DNA from: Methanobrevibacter sp. V74
GTDB lineage: Archaea > Methanobacteriota > Methanobacteria > Methanobacteriales > Methanobacteriaceae
Direction: 5' to 3'
Length of the DNA: 64,000 nucleotides
NCBI RefSeq assembly: GCF_963082495.1
Contig: NZ_CAUJAN010000004.1
Location: 326,114 to 390,113, forward strand
Shown here: positions 17,778 to 26,353 of the stretch, piece by piece
Numbering within the stretch: position 1 is the first letter of the stretch
Layout of the letters: every line of letters starts with the position of its first letter
Program-made: the position numbers and the translations under genes
Notes under the pieces: model-generated
Seen by the model: the letters and a program-made list of their open reading frames with translations, nothing else
Database searches by the model: none
What the model was told of the DNA's origin: nothing

Positions 17778-19374
17778 TTTTAATTTTAGTGTTTTTGTTT
17801 ATTGCGTAATTTTGGTTTGCTGATTTTATAACTACTTTATGTGTTCCGACTTTTAAACAACATGTGTGTAAGTGAGTTTGTCCCTTTTCATCTGTTATTA
17901 ATGTGTATGTTTTGTATTTTTTTCCTGTGAAGCATTTTACTTTGATTTTAATAAAAGGTACTGCTTTTTTGGTTTTTTTGTTGATGATTTTGATGTTTAA
18001 TTTTTTGTCTTTGTGGATTTTTGCTGTGATTTTATTTGTTTTTACAATTGTGGGGATTTTATTGATTTTAATATTAACCTTTTGGGTTGGTGATTTATAA
18101 TTGTTTAAAATATTAATATAAGCTTTATAGTTTCCTGCTTTCCATTTTGATACATTAAATTTGGCTTTTCCATTTTTATTTGTAGTTGCATAGTATGTTT
18201 TACCATTGACTTTTAATGCTAATTTAACATTGCTAATGAAATAATAATTTTTTATATCCATAAGTTCAACGGTGAAATATTTTCCTGAATTATATATGGT
18301 TTTAAAATTATCAGCATGGATAAATGCTGGAACTTTATTAACTTTAATAATCGCATTAGCACTATACTTATAAAGTTTATCATGACTACTTAATTCAACC
18401 TTGTAAATACCATCATTTAAGTTATCAGGTAACTTTAAAACACCTAAACCCTTATCATCAATAGTTAGGTTAAATATTTTATCATAACCTTTTTTAAATA
18501 TGTGTACTTTAACAATGTCTCCTTTAAATGGAATATCTCCTAAACTAAATTTAACAAGAAAATTACCTGCTGTTCCATAGTTGATGGAAAGATTATTAGC
18601 AGTTAAATGTCCTTTAGAGTTTACAACAACACAATAAAATCTAGCAGGTTTAGACGGATCATTATCATATAAATCTCCAATATAATCACCATGAACAACA
18701 CCTTCTAAAAACTTATAATGAGAAGCAGCACCCATAATTCCATGATATCCTGTGTTATTGAAGAAAAATGTATCTCGAATAGTTCCGTTTGCCCCTTCCC
18801 AATAAATAGCACCACTTCCACCATAACTTACACTATAAAATTCATTATTATATATTGATGAAGCGATTATAGTTCCATTATTACCTTTCCAATATATAGC
18901 ACCACCAGGACCACTTTCTAAAGGTTCCAAGATAGATAAATATCCCCCATTTACTTTCCCATTTATTATTCTTAAGTTTTTTAGTACTACATTGTCAGAA
19001 AGTATGTATAATGCTCTGTATTTTTTATTAGCGTCTAAAGTACTGTGCCCATTTTCACTTGTGATTGTTATGCTTTTATTAACAATTATTTGATGACCAG
19101 TACTTTTATAAGTTCCATTAAGGACAATGGTATCATTATCGTTTGCTATGTTAATTGTTTTTTGAATATCTTCAAAAGTGCTTCCATTAACATATCTAAC
19201 TACTCCACCTGTTTTTTTTAAAGGAACATTATCTATATTAGATAAATAAGAAAGATTTGGAGCATCAGTATTGTCTTCTATTATTGTATCATTAATGTTC
19301 TCATTAGCTGATACTAATCCTATGCTGAATATTAAAATAATTAATAATAATGTTGATATTAATATTTTATTCAT
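17767..19374 (-). CDS. Adhesin-like protein with Ig-like repeats
   Basis: A secreted protein of 535 residues. The signal peptide is N-K-I-L-I-S-T-L-L-L-I-I-L-I-F-S-I-G-L-V-S-A. Next comes a short beta-helix section (about 50-240) with G-G-A-I-Y-W and I-V-L-N-G-T-Y motifs. Three Ig-like repeats of about 85-95 residues follow, each with Y-x-A-x-x-x-K/N-G-K-A/G-x-A/T-x-F/L. The tail is Lys-rich, ending I-K-I-K-K, with no membrane anchor. A GGAGGAT site sits 7 bases before the ATG at 19374, an unambiguous start. It lies 15 bases downstream of the truncated adhesin at 19390, with similar Ig-like repeats, so the pair probably arose by duplication or was once one cluster. Confidence 0.85.
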   Translation of the reverse strand: MNKILISTLLLIILIFSIGLVSANENINDTIIEDNTDAPNLSYLSNIDNVPLKKTGGVVRYVNGSTFEDIQKTINIANDNDTIVLNGTYKSTGHQIIVNKSITITSENGHSTLDANKKYRALYILSDNVVLKNLRIINGKVNGGYLSILEPLESGPGGAIYWKGNNGTIIASSIYNNEFYSVSYGGSGAIYWEGANGTIRDTFFFNNTGYHGIMGAASHYKFLEGVVHGDYIGDLYDNDPSKPARFYCVVVNSKGHLTANNLSINYGTAGNFLVKFSLGDIPFKGDIVKVHIFKKGYDKIFNLTIDDKGLGVLKLPDNLNDGIYKVELSSHDKLYKYSANAIIKVNKVPAFIHADNFKTIYNSGKYFTVELMDIKNYYFISNVKLALKVNGKTYYATTNKNGKAKFNVSKWKAGNYKAYINILNNYKSPTQKVNIKINKIPTIVKTNKITAKIHKDKKLNIKIINKKTKKAVPFIKIKVKCFTGKKYKTYTLITDEKGQTHLHTCCLKVGTHKVVIKSANQNYAINKNTKIKIKK

Positions 19375-19389
19375 TATTATATCCTCCTT

Positions 19390-19806
19390 TTATTTTATTA
19401 TTTTTATATTTCTGGTACATGATATTGTGTATTTGTTGTTTGCAGAACTTATAATAACTTTATGTGTTCCTACACTTAAAATTTTTGTATTTAAATAAAT
19501 TGTACCTTTATCGTTTGTTGTTAATGTGTATGTTTTGTAGTTTTTTCCTGTGAAAACTTTAAGAAAAACCTTTATTCCCGTAATTGTTTTTCCTGTAACT
19601 TTATTTTTAATATTAGCAGTAAAATATTTGTTTGCTTTGTATTTATGAATTATATCTTTAGCATTTACTATAGTAGGTGCTTTATTTATTTTTATCGTAC
19701 TTGTTTTTGAATCAGCTTGCAGGTATTGAGTTGGTTCTCCACTCTCTATGATTACTTTATGAGTTCCGATGGATAATTTAGAGCAATGATGTTTTGAATA
19801 ATTCAA
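19390..19806 (-). pseudogene. Truncated adhesin-like gene, C-terminal Ig-like part
   Basis: 138 residues in a frame that opens with the TTG of the 38-bp repeat (M-N-Y-S-K-H-H). What follows is the C-terminal part of an Ig-like adhesin: G-T-H-K-V-I-I-E-S, T-I-K-I-N-K-A-P-T-I-V-N-A, K-T-Y-T-L-T-T-N-D-K-G. It has no signal peptide, so it cannot be exported by the general pathway. The last 60 residues closely resemble the end of the gene at 17767 (K-T-Y-T-L-I-T-D-E-K-G-Q). The repeat replaced everything upstream. Confidence 0.75.
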
Positions 19807-19827
19807 GAGAAAACATTCAGTAAATAC
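19790..19827 (+). repeat. 38-bp breakpoint repeat, copy 3
   Basis: Identical to the copies at 1720 and 17017. The minus-strand adhesin fragment lies to the left. To the right is AT-rich DNA unrelated to that flanking either other copy. Confidence 0.9.
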
Positions 19828-20218
19828 ACTACATATTTTTTCTTATTTTATTTATTTTAATATCTATTTTTTCTTCTTTTAAAAACTTTCTGAGGACATC
19901 TTTTTTATACTCTTTCTATTGGTAGGTTTACTCAAAATTATATGATTTTAACCTTGTAGAAACCATATCAAAATTTATGGTAACATCGAATTTATTTAGT
20001 TGTTTTGTCTAAATAAGTCATATAAATTCTTTATTTTTAATTTTAACATGTTTTTCATTCATTATTATTTTTCACTTGAACGTGTACTTAGCAAAAAAAT
20101 TTTTCCAAAAATGCTTAGATTTTGATTTTAAGCGATTTTATTTCTTTAATTTTTTTACACTTGAAATATAACTTACTATTATCCAAATAATGCGATAAAT
20201 AACTATATATATATTAAA
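19828..20218. other. Non-coding AT-rich gap
   Basis: No credible gene is seen. The stretch has T-rich runs and many stops in all frames, and may hold unrecognised mobile element debris. It lies between the third 38-bp repeat and the hairpin at 20219. Confidence 0.4.
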
Positions 20219-20265
20219 ATGGAGAATATATATTAATATGAAGAAAAAAATAAAATATTCTCCAT
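20219..20265. repeat. 11-bp perfect inverted repeat at the head of a dead transposase
   Basis: ATGGAGAATAT (20219-20229) pairs perfectly with ATATTCTCCAT (20255-20265) around a 25-base loop. It lies just upstream of the IS5-type remnant and may be part of its end or leader. Confidence 0.45.
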
Positions 20266-21041
20266 ATTTATTATTTGAATTCAAGACAGTTAAACCTTTT
20301 GGATTTTGGACTTAAAATTAACAAATGAACCTCAAGAAGAAAAAACTATTTTTTTCCATTGCTAAACATGAAAAAATATGCTGTTAAAATTTTGTTGAAT
20401 TAACCTATAACTATTCCAAATGGATTTTTCCAAAGTATTTCCTGTGATTACAGGCAATCTATTATGTACAATCAGCCACAATTATTCACTATTTTAGCAA
20501 TGAAAACCTATTTAAAGACCAACCTATCGTGAAATAGTTGAATGTTTGGAGCTTATAGATAAAATAAGAAAATTCCTAGGTCTTAATAAGCTACCACACT
20601 TCACAACTATTCAAAAAATTCTTTGTAAAAGAATGTCAGACACCATAATTAAAAGATTTAAATGACTTAATTAATTTTTATGCATCCATCAGAATGTAAA
20701 ATTAGTTGCCATATGGATGGAACTGGGCACACAAGCGACTATGCTGATAAAATTATTATGCACATAATATAGAGGCAAATCACGAAAAGCTTACATTAAA
20801 AACCAATATTGCAATCAAATGTTGACACACGAATGATCCTAAAATTACGCAGCAAATAAAAGTCCAAAACATGATACACAATTCTCATTACCTTCAATTA
20901 GGCAATTAATACCATACAAACCCCCTATTACATACTAACAGATAAACATATGATTTCCGAAAATAAGAAAAATGCATAAAATGAAGAAGTAGGATCATTC
21001 GACCAAATACCATTAAAAAAAGGTGCGACAACAGGACATTA
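20238..21041 (+). pseudogene. Degenerate IS5-type transposase, 5' part (copy 2)
   Basis: Pieces in different frames read I-A-K-H-E-K, P-N-G-F-F-Q, Q-S-I-M-Y-N-Q-P-Q-L-F-T-I-L-A-M-K-T-Y-L-K. They then run through the same D-G-T-G-H-T-S-D-Y-A-D region as copy 1. It stops abruptly at 21041, so the catalytic Glu part is missing. Bases 20495-21041 are the repeat shared with 1-547. Both copies share lesions such as the premature TAA after the C-Q-T-P codons, so the sequence was dead before it was duplicated. Confidence 0.65.
20495..21041 (+). repeat. Long direct repeat, copy 2 of dead IS segment
   Basis: Partner of 1-547, same orientation and near-identical. Homologous recombination between the two would delete the intervening 20 kb. 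Confidence 0.9.
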
Positions 21042-21149
21042 CTGCACTGCCTAAAATTGTCATGATTTTTTGTAGCTTACTCTTAATGCCATGTATTATG
21101 TGGGTTACCAAACATTAGTAATCTGCATATCCATTAATCAGGACAACCA

Positions 21150-21270
21150 AAACCAAATTTTCAAGAGGATGTTCAGTTAAGAAAGTTGGTTAAACCAAGA
21201 GGTTTATCTCCAAATGCTATAAAAAATTATAATCTGTTTTAGAGAAATATGTGAATAAATAATGGATGAA
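21150..21270 (+). pseudogene. Fragment of tyrosine recombinase N-terminal domain
   Basis: One frame reads Q-E-D-V-Q-L-R-K-L-V-K-P-R-G-L-S-P-N-A-I-K-N-Y-N. A +1 shift then gives S-V-L-E-K-Y-V-N-K. This is the core-binding (SAM-like) motif G-L-S-x-x-T-I-x-x-Y of phage-type integrases. Nothing else of the gene remains. Confidence 0.35.
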
Positions 21271-21313
21271 TTAAATTATTATTTCATCAACATTGTAACT
21301 TTTCAATTTAGAA

Positions 21314-21420
21314 GAGTGTCCGCCAAAACTCAAAAATTAATTTTTGACAAACACGAATAATGCTTCAATTGTAAAAATAAAGAAAATGTTGCCTAGATGA
21401 ATTGCTTTTGGCGAACACCC
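21314..21420. repeat. MITE with 15-bp inverted ends, copy A
   Basis: GAGTGTCCGCCAAAA at the left and the complement of TTTTGGCGAACACCC at the right form imperfect terminal repeats. The 107-base body is non-coding. Related copies lie at 55034-55138 and, inverted and altered at one end, at 63883-63975. All share CTCAAAAATTAATTTTTGA and a downstream ATAATGCTTCAATT. Confidence 0.75.
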
Positions 21421-21429
21421 TTTAAAAGA

Positions 21430-21678
21430 AAAAAATAAAGCATTATCCAGAACATTTAGTCGAATGTTTTGAAAAAGAATTTTTCCCAGAATATCGAAAA
21501 TTTCTCTAAAAAGATTATAAAGAAAAATTAGAAAGTACAAATAACAATAGAGAATTTCAATGGTAATACAATGCCTAAATATGAAAAAAGAAGTTATAAA
21601 ACAAGAGGATTATGGAGTGCATTAATGCACAAAAAAGATGGCTGGATAAAAAGACGAAATGAAGACCTAACAAATTGA
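21430..21678 (+). pseudogene. C-terminal fragment of a transposase
   Basis: Frame pieces read H-L-V-E-C-F-E-K-E-F-F-P-E-Y-R-K-F-L and L-E-S-T-N-N. After a shift comes N-T-M-P-K-Y-E-K-R-S-Y-K-T-R-G-L-W-S-A-L-M-H-K-K-D-G-W-I-K-R-R-N. The last part is typical of the C-terminus of ISNCY-type transposases in this lineage, from recall. Confidence 0.45.
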
Positions 21679-21730
21679 CAGTCCCGAGTTTATAGGAACA
21701 TTAAAATTAGATGTAGGTTAATTATTATAC

Positions 21731-22111
21731 ATGAAACCTAAAAATAAAAAACCTACAGAAATATATTGTGTCGAAGACTTATTTAAATATTGCTTATTTG
21801 GTCAGGAAATGTTCTCTACATTTCTAAACATTATTTCACTTAATATCGTTGATTTATTCTTAGAAATGTTTGATTTTAAATTAAATGTGGTTTATTTTGA
21901 TTATAGAGAATATGATCCGGAATTTGCTAAAACACATATCAAAAATGCTTTAGTTGAATTTAAATTTAACAAAAAATACATAATTTTCAAACAAACTTAC
22001 AATATCGCCAACTTAATTTTTCTTCTAAAAATTATTGTTTTCTATTTTATTAATATTTTATTAGTTTATTGGTTATATATCATGTTTATATTTGTTATTT
22101 TTAAAAATTAG
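21731..22111 (+). CDS. Hypothetical protein, possibly spurious
   Basis: 126 residues with no recognised family. The first 85 residues are soluble and mixed-charge (K-P-T-E-I-Y-C-V-E-D-L-F-K-Y-C). The last 35 form a hydrophobic segment (L-I-F-L-L-K-I-I-V-F-Y-F-I-N-I-L-L-V-Y-W-L) that could be a membrane helix. No convincing ribosome binding site precedes ATG 21731. It sits among mobile element debris, so it may be part of a decayed gene. Codon use is A/T-rich like its surroundings and gives no support either way. Confidence 0.3.
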   Translation: MKPKNKKPTEIYCVEDLFKYCLFGQEMFSTFLNIISLNIVDLFLEMFDFKLNVVYFDYREYDPEFAKTHIKNALVEFKFNKKYIIFKQTYNIANLIFLLKIIVFYFINILLVYWLYIMFIFVIFKN

Positions 22112-22756
22112 TAATTCAATATTTGTATTTCTTTGTTTAAATAGTTATTTGTCTTATTTAATTTTGCAAGTGCCAAAGTTGCAAATCAATTTAATTAATT
22201 CTTTCTTCATTTTATTTAAAGATAGTGAAAATTTTATTGATTTTTAAATAATTGATATTTAATTGTTTACGTTATAGAAAGTTATAATAGTTTAAAAATA
22301 GATTTTTAGTATTATACAAAGTTTTATTAAGGATTGAGGGCATATTATGAACAAAAAATACAAACCCTCAATACTATATTGGGGAAAGAAATTAATTAAC
22401 TTTTCTATTTTTCCCAATGCTGTCAATCTAAGGTTTTTTTAATTTAAGCTGTCTTATTTCTTTTTATCTCTTTCTTCGTTGGCAGTTGCTTTTATTTTAG
22501 TGCACATTATGTCTTTTTTGGCTATTTTTAATATTTCTCTTTTATTGTGTGTCGTATTTGTTTTTTATCGTCTGTTAGTAATTTTGGTATTTCTTCTTTG
22601 ATTTTGAAGACTCTTTCAAAAACTTGTGTGATAACTAATTTTTTCGATTAATCTATTCATTTAATTTTTTCAAAATAACAGATTAATTAGCTTTAAATTA
22701 TAAAAATAACTCCAAATATTAAGAAAAAGTTTTTAATAAAAAACTTGCAGATATTT
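22112..22756. other. Gap with decayed coding debris
   Basis: No intact gene. Around 22480-22640 the minus strand reads, in pieces, like K-E-I-L-K-I-A-K-K-D-I-M-C-T-K-I-K-A-T-A-N-E-E-R. This suggests the remains of a small helical protein of unknown type. The rest is AT-rich without visible signals. Confidence 0.35.
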
Positions 22757-22784
22757 AAATCACATAAGTTTTTGAAAGTGCCAT
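22757..22784 (+). repeat. Terminal sequence of ISM1-like element (copy 3)
   Basis: AAATCACATAAGTTTTTGAA and the next eight bases are the inverse of 9821-9848. Only three bases separate it from the target duplication of the IS4-type element, which inserted next to this older element end. Confidence 0.5.
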
Positions 22785-22787
22785 TTT

Positions 22788-24577
22788 GAAAGGTACCATT
22801 CCTAGAAACTTAAGATTTTTCATGTGAAATTTTTTATTAATTCTGTTTATTTGATAACGTTGTTATATTATTTTGGGATTAGGATTTGATTTTCGTAAGT
22901 TTTTTATATGATTTGTGAACAGAACTATTAAACAAGATGTGAAAACTCACTAATTTTTGGTGAAATTATTTGATTAGTGTGTTTTTTTCTTGTTTCCTGG
23001 ATGTTTATTATAAACATCCGGGGTTTTTCGTTCTGATTATTATTATTGTATTGATTTTCTTTATATTGTATTAGTTCTTTAGATGCTTCTTTTACTATAA
23101 AATCGATTATTTGCTCTCTTTTCGTTTGCGTTTCAAATATTAGGTCAAATAAGAATAAATAGATGTTTCCCGTTATTTTTGCGAAATTCGACTGATAAAT
23201 TATTTTTTCATCTTTATTTCTGGGTATTCTTGTTATATTGTTTTCTGCATGATTTTTAATTGTCATTGCTAGGTTATAAACGAATATGTGGGCGTGAAAA
23301 TCTTGTTCGATTATTGTTCTTCGAATTCCGCTGAAATCTTCGATTTCGATTAAATTTTTTAATCTGTCAAATCCAGTTTCAACTGCCCATCTTTTACCAT
23401 ATAATTCTTTTAAATCTTCTGTTGAGAATTCTTCAGATGTTAAATTTGTTGCAAGTATTTCAGGTTCGTTCTTACCAATATCTACTAATGCTATGCGAAT
23501 TTCTAATCGCCCCATCTTTCTTGCTTTTTCTTTTAAATTTTTCATCATCATCAAAATGACTTAATCTATTATTTGTTAAATTTATTTTTATAATTTCATC
23601 ATTAGTCTTCATTTGTTTGATTAAATGTCTAAATACATTTTTTGGTAGTCTTATTAAAAATTTAGAGTTTAAATCAATGGTTTTTGCCATGAGTTCGATT
23701 GATGAATATCCTCGATCGTAAATGGTAATTAATTTTGTAATGTTTAATCTTTGTTTTAAGTTCTCTAAATGTTCAATTGCTAAATCTACTTCATTTATTG
23801 TTGTTTCAACAATTTTTGCTGTTAAAATATGTTTAGAATGAACGTCTAAAAGACATGAAACTCTTGCACGAATTCTTTTTTCTTTTAACAGGTTTTCATC
23901 ACCAACAGGGAATTCTTCACGTGTTAAAGTAACATTGGGAAGATCAATAATACTTCCATCACAAGCACTAACAATATATCCTTTAAATTTTGAAAATCCA
24001 GAATATTTGCCATATAATTGGTCAATAAAAGATTCATTCATATCAATTTAAAAAAAAACTTTTGGGTCAATGAACATTCTTTGTTTTCCAATTCCTTGGC
24101 TAGAAATTGTTTTAAACTTCTTATTCAATCCTATTGTGAAAAATCTAATCGTTTCAATATAAGATGTACAGCTTCTTTGAGAAAGAATAAATGTTGTATA
24201 CTCTTTTTGAGTCATTTTTCTATCTCTAATAAACTTATTATCTTCAGTTACATATTTTTCAGATATAAAAACATCAAATAAACTGAAAAAATCTTTGACA
24301 AATCTATCATAAGAATACATCAATCCAACCCCCAATCAAATAAATTCATGATTAAAAAACTTTAATTACTTATATAAATATATATATAATTAATAATATT
24401 TAAAATAAACTATTAATAATTATTAAAATTAGATATAAATAAATTAAAATTAATTAATAAAGTATTAAAATAAATAATAACTGATTAAAGCAAAATAAAT
24501 CAAAATTAGCAATTTTCAATGAATAAACAATGATAAAAAAAATAAAAAATCTTAAGTTTCTAGGAATGGAAAGGTAC
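22788..24577. mobile_element. IS4-type insertion sequence with 24-bp inverted repeats and 9-bp target duplication
   Basis: Perfect terminal repeats: 22797-22820 (CATTCCTAGAAACTTAAGAT then TTTT) and its complement at 24545-24568. Immediately outside, GAAAGGTAC occurs on both sides (22788-22796 and 24569-24577), a 9-base target duplication. The element is 1,772 bp and encodes one transposase on the minus strand. The perfect ends imply a fairly recent insertion, yet the transposase frame is broken twice. Confidence 0.9.
22928..24335 (-). pseudogene. IS4-family transposase, interrupted
   Basis: Reading from 24335, the protein runs 95 residues to an in-frame TAA (24050-24048). It resumes in the same frame at M-N-E-S-F-I-D (24041), then shifts frame near 23550 and continues to 22928, about 470 residues in all. 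Catalytic parts are all present: the first Asp in S-A-C-D-G-S, the second in T-I-Y-D-R-G-Y, and the Y-(2)-R-(3)-E-(6)-K signature in Y-G-K-R-W-A-V-E-T-G-F-D-R-L-K. One stop and one frameshift therefore separate it from activity. The stop and the shift could be real or reading errors. Confidence 0.8.
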
Positions 24578-24655
24578 AAATAGTTTTAAATATGAACAGA
24601 AATAAAATTGTTATATTAAAGAAATTTTTATAAATCTTTATTTTGGTGATTTTAA

Positions 24656-25225
24656 TTGAATATGAAAAATGAAAAAATTGTAATGCCTGGAGATAAATTA
24701 GGAATTATAGAACAGTATCTCCCAGGAGAAGGTACTTATGATGATGATGGTGACATTAAATCCACAGTACTTGGAAATGTTAAAATTAATCAAAAAAGAA
24801 AGGTTATTTCTGTTGTGTCAGATGCAAAACCTGCTCTTTTAAAAGTAGGAGATATCGTTTACGGTCAAATTACCGATATCAAGCCTCAAAGAGCAAATGT
24901 AACAATTGAATGTATGAAAGATAATGGACGACCATTAGCTCTGCCATATATGGGTGCAATCCATATTTCACAAGCAAAAAAAGACTACTTAGAAAAATTA
25001 TCAGACGCTTTTAGAATTGGAGACATTATTCAAGCAAAAGTGATTAAAATAACTGGAGATAATGTTGATTTGGGAACTGTTGATGAGGACTGTGGAGTCT
25101 TAAAAGCAATGTGTACCCGTTGTAGAGATTACATGCACACTACACAAAAAGAAAGCGAACTTCAATGTAATACTTGTAACAAAAAAGAAAGACGTAAAGT
25201 TTCTAATAATTATGTTAATGATTAA
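24656..25225 (+). CDS. csl4: Exosome RNA-binding subunit Csl4
   Basis: 189 residues, the usual length for the archaeal exosome cap protein that recruits RNA and DnaG to the Rrp41/Rrp42 ring. The N-terminal domain (P-G-D-K-L-G-I-I-E-Q-Y-L-P-G-E-G-T-Y) is followed by an S1 RNA-binding domain (about 60-145). A C-terminal zinc ribbon has Cys pairs C-T-R-C and C-N-T-C. TTG 24656 has a GGTGAT site five bases upstream; ATG 24662 is the alternative and would shorten the protein by two residues. It heads a core transcription/RNA operon with rpoL and tfs. Just upstream is the IS4-type insertion, leaving about 80 bases for the promoter. Confidence 0.93.
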   Translation: MNMKNEKIVMPGDKLGIIEQYLPGEGTYDDDGDIKSTVLGNVKINQKRKVISVVSDAKPALLKVGDIVYGQITDIKPQRANVTIECMKDNGRPLALPYMGAIHISQAKKDYLEKLSDAFRIGDIIQAKVIKITGDNVDLGTVDEDCGVLKAMCTRCRDYMHTTQKESELQCNTCNKKERRKVSNNYVND

Positions 25226-25239
25226 TTAAGGTTGATAAA

Positions 25240-25518
25240 ATGGAAAATTTTGAAATTATTGAAGATAAAACTTTGGAACTCACTTTTGTTGTTTCTGATG
25301 AAAGTCATGGAGTTTACAATGCTTTAAGACATATTTTAATGCGAAACCCTGATGTAGAATATGCTGTTTACAACATTGATCATCCCCTTACCGGAAAGCC
25401 TGAAATGACTATTAAAACCAAAAGAGGAAAACGACCAAGAAACGTGTTGAAAAAAGCAGCTGAAGAACTCCAAAATGAAAGCTCTGAACTTAAAAAACTT
25501 TTTGATGAAGCTTTATAG
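25240..25518 (+). CDS. rpoL: DNA-directed RNA polymerase subunit L
   Basis: 92 residues, matching the archaeal Rpb11 homologue that pairs with subunit D to start polymerase assembly. The conserved S-H-G-V-Y-N-A-L-R-H-I-L and Y-N-I-D-H-P-L motifs are present. It lies 14 bases after csl4 with a GGTTGAT site just before the ATG, so it is co-transcribed. Confidence 0.95.
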   Translation: MENFEIIEDKTLELTFVVSDESHGVYNALRHILMRNPDVEYAVYNIDHPLTGKPEMTIKTKRGKRPRNVLKKAAEELQNESSELKKLFDEAL

Positions 25519-25547
25519 CTTCAATAAGTTTATTTTTATGTGATTTA

Positions 25548-25973
25548 ATGGCAGATTATAAAACTCCTTCATTAGCTACCGATATTTTTATTTATGATGA
25601 TGATTTCAATTTTATATTGATTAAAAGAAAAAATGATCCTTTTAAAGATTATTGGGCGTTGCCTGGAGGATTTGTCGAATACGGTGAAAGTGTGGAAAGT
25701 GCGGCAATAAGAGAAGCGAAAGAAGAAACCAGCATTGATGTTGAAATCAAAGATTTAGTCAATGTTTATTCCGCACCAGATAGGGATCCGAGAAGACACA
25801 CAGTAACTGTTGCATATACTGCTAAAGGTGATTTTAGAGCTCGTAAAGCAGCCAGTGATGCTAAAGATATTGGCATTTTTAATGCAGCAAAACTAGATGA
25901 AATCAACCTTGCTTTTGACCACGGCAAAATAATAAAAGAATGTTTAGTTAAATCTAAAAAAATAGATTTATAA
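25548..25973 (+). CDS. NUDIX hydrolase
   Basis: 141 residues. The NUDIX box is G-G-F-V-E-Y-G-E-S-V-E-S-A-A-I followed by R-E-A-K-E-E-T-S-I, with the metal-binding R-E-x-x-E-E intact but Ser in place of the usual last Gly. The box lies near residue 42. Family members with this layout (S-A-P-D-R-D-P-R after the box) hydrolyse ADP-ribose or oxidised nucleotides; the substrate is not certain. It follows rpoL by 30 bases in the same operon, which may be only a transcriptional convenience. Confidence 0.85.
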   Translation: MADYKTPSLATDIFIYDDDFNFILIKRKNDPFKDYWALPGGFVEYGESVESAAIREAKEETSIDVEIKDLVNVYSAPDRDPRRHTVTVAYTAKGDFRARKAASDAKDIGIFNAAKLDEINLAFDHGKIIKECLVKSKKIDL

Positions 25974-26030
25974 AGTTATATTTAAATAAGTGATTAACTT
26001 AAATATAATGTATTAAAAGGGGGAGTTAAT

Positions 26031-26342
26031 ATGGAATTTTGTCCAAAATGTGGAGCGATGATGCTTCCTAACGATGGCATTTTAAAATGTAAAACATGTG
26101 GATATTCTAATGAATTAGAAAAAAATGACATGTATGAAGTTTCTAAAGAAATTAATGCTGAAGACAATGTTAAAATACTTGGAAAGGATATTGATGTTGG
26201 CCCAATTACAAATGAAACTTGTCCGGAATGCGGAAATGACAAAGCTACTTATAAATTATTACAAACTCGCAGTGCAGATGAAGCTCCTACCCGTATCTTT
26301 ACATGTACCAAATGTAAGCATACGTGGAGAGCATACGACTAA
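26031..26342 (+). CDS. tfs: Transcription factor S (TFIIS-like cleavage factor)
   Basis: 103 residues with an N-terminal zinc ribbon (C-P-K-C-G then C-K-T-C-G) and a C-terminal one (C-P-E-C-G then C-T-K-C-K-H-T-W-R). The C-terminal hairpin carries R-S-A-D-E-A-P-T, the Asp-Glu pair that enters the polymerase active site and triggers cleavage of backtracked RNA. Full length. A GGGGGAG site precedes the ATG, and there is a possible internal promoter in the AT-rich gap after the NUDIX gene. Confidence 0.95.
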   Translation: MEFCPKCGAMMLPNDGILKCKTCGYSNELEKNDMYEVSKEINAEDNVKILGKDIDVGPITNETCPECGNDKATYKLLQTRSADEAPTRIFTCTKCKHTWRAYD

Positions 26343-26353
26343 GAGGTTTGCTT

